Source of the DNA: Acanthornis magna
Lineage: Eukaryota; Chordata; Aves; Passeriformes; Acanthizidae
Assembly (NCBI GenBank): GCA_036785705.1
Contig: JAWUZG010000084.1
Coordinates: forward strand, 8,197,501 to 8,261,500
Length of the DNA stretch: 64,000 bases
Reading direction: 5' to 3'
Shown here: positions 60,388-64,000 of the stretch, piece by piece
Numbering within the stretch: the stretch's first letter is position 1
Layout: each line of letters starts with the position of its first letter
Notes under the pieces: model-generated
Told to the model about the DNA's origin: nothing
Databases searched by the model: none
What the model saw: only the letters and a program-made list of their open reading frames with translations
Position numbers and translations under genes: made by a program

Positions 60388-62280
60388 GTATGTACTTTAG
60401 CTGAATTATATTTTTTTATTTATTTCTGGAGAGTCTGAGTAGATGGGAATGTAGGACTTGCAAGGTAAAGGATAAAGGCTTCACTAATAAAGCTTCATTT
60501 TGCATCCTGTCTTGGCTGGATATTGCACATTGCTGCAGAGTGCAAAATGAGTCCTGGGGATGGTTCTACATAACTGAAATAAAACACCACTTTTTTAGGA
60601 AACTTTGCACTTGTGACCCCATTGTTGGTATTCTGTAAGTGTGACTTACTCGTAAATACAAATCAAAGTAGTAAAAAGTGTTTCAACAATTTTTATTGTG
60701 GTAATTACATTGTGTAAGGTGGCAATTACAAATTACGAGCTGAAAGACATCACCTGATGCTGAGCCATGCATACCTGCAACTTGTGTCTCTTTTCTCACA
60801 GGTTTTCAGAAGTATTATATATTTTGAAGTATTATGTGTTCATTACTGTACAGCAATTGCCAGGTTTTTCCACATAGTTCTTTAAATACCATATTATGCA
60901 AAATTCACTATGTTGAAGAAATCCTGGTGTTATTGGCACACCAGAAGTCCAAGAAGTAAATAACTCTCTGAATCAAGAAAGAGGAAGATGTAAATGCCTT
61001 ATTAATACACCTACCAGTAAATTCAAGGCCAAGCAATATAGTAAGACAGCTGCCCTTTTTTTTTTTTTTGTGGGAAACATTAAATGACAGTGAAAATTCA
61101 CATATATTGCTTTGCTATGCCAAGTAGGTCTAACTCCTGCTAGACACTGCAGTGGGTGGAGATGTACATGTGGATTGTCAGGGACAACAGCACCATGTAA
61201 AGTTTGTGTATATATTCCATCATGGACACTCACAAGAAGCATTTGCCCCCTGGCTTTTGAGAGGGCTTGACACTCATCCCGTATGCAAAGTCTTTTTTTT
61301 TACCTGCCTAATGTTATAATAAGCAGATGCTAGTCAGAGGCCACATCCTGAAAATGCTCTTTGAATGCTGGAGAAGTTAGGTACTTCTTCTTAACTCTGA
61401 CTTTTTTTGTATGTTGACTGATTATTATCCAGCTGCATGGTTCTGATGATAATTCTCTGAATTATTTATGCAAATGTTCTAACAGTTAAAATCCTCTGAT
61501 GCTACCTGAAGTAATCTGAATGCCTAATAGCATATGGAGTCTAATAGCACATAATTGTCTTTACACTTAAAATAATCTAGAAAAGGGATTTTTTTTGGGG
61601 GGGGGTTGTGGTTTTTTTTTTTTTTTTTTTTGGGTTTTGTTTTTTTTTTTGTGGTACTACAAGAAGAATATCAACTCCTACAGGCAACATTAAGTTAATG
61701 AAGCTACTTAGACATGGATGACATTGTCTCTTCTGGTGTGAAGAGTTAGTCACACAGTAAACTTCAAGAAAGAGAATTTCATCATCTCCTTCATTAAAGG
61801 ATTCCTCCTTCTAAACTACCCTTAAAGAGTTTGAGAATGAAACTTTTAAAGGCTTGCTTAAAAATATGTAACCAAACAAAAAAAAAAAACTTTAATTGAG
61901 AGTAAAACTTCATTTAGAGACCTGAAATACGTCACCACACGATTTTTTTATGTAGTGATTGCCTTCAGGTTAATTTAGAAGTAAATAAGGAATTGCATTT
62001 AGTTGACTTAAATAAATTTGTGAAATTTAAAATACCAGCTTTTAGAGGAGGAAAGAGTTAGTACATTTTCTATTTCCAGAAGTCCTGTGGCTTCCTAGTG
62101 AGGACAAACTTATGCCCAGATCAGATGTGCCTGAGTGCTGATGTCCAAACTGCCAGCCACATTTATGTATTCTCTGTGCCCTATTTGGGCAGTGGCTGGG
62201 CTGTGTTTCCTTTTCCCTTTACTTTTTTCACCGAGTGTTTTGTTGGAGAGGGGATAATAATGGCTCTTCTATTCTTTTAG
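60388..62280 (+). other. INSC: INSC intron, 1893 bp
   Basis: It starts GTATGT and ends TTCTTTTAG. It contains poly-T at 61057-61068 and a T/G tract at 61589-61652; nothing else is identified. Confidence 0.85.
61589..61652. repeat. Poly-T/G low-complexity tract
   Basis: Runs of T8, G9, T22 and T13 separated by short GT or GGG words. It may be the reversed poly-A end of a decayed retroposon, but no body is recognisable. Confidence 0.85.
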
Positions 62281-62436
62281 GTGTTCAACTCCTAATGGAA
62301 ATGCTCTTTGAAAAATCCTCCTCAGGAAATCCAGCAGAGGTTGCAGCTTGTGAGCGAGTCCAGCAGAAAGCTGCAGTTACCCTGGCACGGCTCAGCCGAG
62401 ATCCCGAGGTGGCAGATGCCGCCGTAAAACTCAGCT
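62281..62436 (+). CDS. INSC: INSC exon, residues 394-445 plus one base
   Basis: The acceptor GGCTCTTCTATTCTTTTAG ends at 62280 and the donor is CAGCT|GTAAGG. Two bases complete the split GGT Gly codon, then come VQLLMEMLFEKSSSGNPA, EVAACERVQQKAAVTLARLS and RDPEVADAAVKLS plus the first base of a Cys codon. NGVQLxMxML...GTPAEVAACERVQQKAAVTLARLSRDP is a highly conserved INSC block (from memory). The exon is richer in GC and CpG than the surrounding intron, as expected for conserved coding sequence. Confidence 0.95.
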
Positions 62437-63094
62437 GTAAGGATTTTTCTCTTGCTTAATGACAGACTGGAAAAGAGGGAGGAATTGCCAGTGATGGAGA
62501 AGCCCTTTTTAATTTTTAGCCTCACTTGGTAAACTTTATGAAAGAGATTCCCCATAGAGTCTGCCCAGAGAATGACTGAGGAGATGGAGCTAAATGAACC
62601 TCTGGCTCAGTTCCCAGAGGAACCTGAGGTGCAGCATCCTCTCAACACATAGCTGAGTCTTGCTGTGCCAACTGACACTGCTGCCTCCTCCATTCCTTTT
62701 TGTAAACCCTTGTGCAGGATCTGTCAGTGCACAGAAAACTGGGACCCCAGCAGGTCCAGATGTGATGAATCCAACGGGAGGGAACGTGTTCTTTGGTTTG
62801 GAGTTTTTTAAGGGTGTGTGGGAGGATTGATAGGGAAGAAATAGAGGTCACAATTTCCACTCACAAACAGCAGTAGCAAGTAAACCCAATTTATTTGTTT
62901 ATGCGTTACAACTATTAATTATGACTGCTCTGAACTGCATAGCTCCATGGAAAGTCCCTTAAGTACTTGCATATCATCTTTGCATTAGAGATCATATCTA
63001 CTGAAAAAGATAAATATGATGCATCATAAAAAAATCTCAAAATAAGAAGTTGTTTTTCTGAATTATTTCTCCTGATGCTCTCTTGTGCACTCAG
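62437..63094 (+). other. INSC: INSC intron, 658 bp
   Basis: It starts GTAAGG and ends GTGCACTCAG. No repeat or gene is seen. Confidence 0.85.
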
Positions 63095-63171
63095 GTATTC
63101 CTCGCCTGATTAAACTTTGCAGATCACCAACAGAAAGAAATAACAGTGATTCTGTTTTAGTGGCATGTCTG
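63095..63171 (+). CDS. INSC: INSC exon, residues 446-471 (last exon in the window)
   Basis: The acceptor CTCTTGTGCACTCAG ends at 63094 and the donor is CTG|GTATGT. Two bases finish the split TGT Cys codon, followed by IPRLIKLCRSPTERNNSD and SVLVACL. RLIxLCRSPxERNxSDxVLVACL is the penultimate segment of human INSC as I recall it. The exon ends in phase 0. The remaining C-terminal residues with the stop codon are not found between 63172 and 64000, so the last exon should lie beyond the window. Confidence 0.94.
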
Positions 63172-64000
63172 GTATGTACATTTTAGTCTTTCATGCTTAT
63201 ACTGGAAAATTAAGGAAAAAACCTCCCTTTAGATTTCAAAATGCATAAGTATTGCAGATATGTTTTAAATTCATGTCAGGGTCTCCTGCTTTTCCCCTTA
63301 AGCGTAATCCTGTACACTGTCAATTATTCATCCTCTGATTGAAGATTTAAGCACATAAGGAAAGATGGCTTCATCTTCACATTATTTGGCACCAAAACGT
63401 TTCACTGGAACACTTTGGAATTTAAGGATCCATTAATTCCTAAATTCCATTCTGTGATGGTTCTATGTTTGTTGAAGTTAGCCTTGGGTGATGAGGGTAG
63501 CAGCCCTCTATCTGCACTCACGCATATACATAAAAATATTATGAAAAGCATCCAAAAAGGGGAAAAGATATTTCTTGATATTTTCACTCCAATCCATTTC
63601 TTGTTCTATTTGTGTCTTCAAGACAATATAGTGCCCAGCCAAGGAGCGGGCAACAGAAGATTAACACTTTCTCTGCTCAGGAGAAAGATCCCAGCAGCTG
63701 AGCCAAATGCTGGAGTTGAATGATTTCACTGAGCATTCTGTGAAAGGGCTCTGGGGGCCTGGGTGATCCAGGGTTAGGACAAAGGTTCTGATGAGTGAAG
63801 ACTGAAGGATATTGTTTGACAGTGCTTTATGATATTAATGTTATTTTAAATGTAAAAGTAAATCTTGGCTATTGCAGCTTGTCTGTTTAAGCAGGTCTCA
63901 TTCAGCATGAAGAAAGCACAAATGTGAGCACAGAAAATGCTGTGATTATTCTTCTTATGTGCCAAGAAGGCTTGTTAATCTTGTATGGTTAGAGCAGAGA
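63172..64000 (+). other. INSC: INSC intron, 5' part (last exon beyond the window)
   Basis: It starts GTATGT. The C-terminal INSC exon is not found here. A possible short CR1 tail remnant lies at 63421-63468; otherwise nothing is recognised. Confidence 0.75.
63421..63468 (+). mobile_element. Possible CR1 tail remnant
   Basis: AAGGATCCATTAATTCCTAA, then ATTCCATTCTGTGATGGTTC and TATG, resembles a CR1 end ('aaggatcctttccaacccaaaccattctgtgattctatg', from memory). It is very short. Confidence 0.35.

Larger units (their letters stand above)
11144..63171 (+). other. INSC: INSC gene body, partial (ten internal coding exons and nine introns)
   Basis: Ten exons on the + strand join to 1 + 1413 nt, giving 471 uninterrupted residues that I recognise as inscuteable homologue. 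INSC is the cytoplasmic/cortical adaptor linking the PAR3-PAR6-aPKC polarity complex to LGN (GPSM2) and so orients the mitotic spindle. Recognisable stretches are VDSVQRWMEDLKLMT (LGN-binding helix), CLADILTDN, LASAALANITFFDTMACE and KAAVTLARLSRDPEV (armadillo repeats). All nine introns are GT-AG, and the exon phases match end to end (0, 2, 0, 0, 0, 1, 0, 1, 1, 0). Residue 1 here would correspond to about residue 67 of the 579-residue human protein (from memory). The spacing is then collinear, and about 42 C-terminal residues, including the stop, should lie past 64000. The gene looks intact and functional. The amino-terminal exon(s) were not found between 1 and 11143. Confidence 0.93.

Noticed and set aside
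63172..64000. Search for the terminal INSC exon
   Set aside because: No sequence resembling the INSC C-terminus with an acceptor in phase 0 is present before the window ends.

Overview
The window looks like vertebrate nuclear DNA, most likely from a bird. It is AT-rich and CpG-poor, its coding exons are small and widely spaced with GT-AG introns, and its dispersed repeats are dominated by CR1 LINE fragments, several ending in the ATTCTATG/ATTCTGTG-type tail typical of avian CR1. I saw no obvious Alu-like or L1-like elements. The species cannot be told from the sequence.

Only one gene is supported: INSC, the inscuteable homologue (spindle-orientation adaptor), on the + strand. Ten consecutive internal coding exons lie at 11144-11489, 11984-12036, 13668-13791, 16484-16597, 21780-21905, 47487-47658, 49838-50016, 60321-60387, 62281-62436 and 63095-63171. 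They join in phase without a stop or frameshift into 471 residues, running from the LGN-binding segment through almost all of the armadillo-repeat region. The upstream exon(s) with the usual start and the final exon with the stop (about 42 residues, judging from the human protein recalled from memory) are outside the window or not recognisable in it.

Layout: 1-11143 is upstream intron or 5' flank and carries a long decayed CR1 with a reverse-transcriptase remnant (6115-7626), followed by a much older CR1-like copy (about 7700-8650). From 11144 to 21905 there are five exons with introns of 0.5-5.2 kb; the third intron holds two CR1 tails and a roughly 540-bp pyrimidine microsatellite. From 21906 to 47486 is one 25.6-kb intron holding a few CR1 pieces, an (AAT)n tract and a striking 64-nt hairpin. 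From 47487 to 63171 are the last five exons of the window, with two further CR1 copies in their introns. The rest is intronic DNA in which I see no gene.

No second gene, RNA gene of a known class, CRISPR array or DNA transposon with intact ends was found. The best candidate for something undescribed is the hairpin at 29305-29368. Its 30-bp stem would be 24 Watson-Crick plus 5 G-U pairs with one mismatch when read in the sense of INSC transcription.
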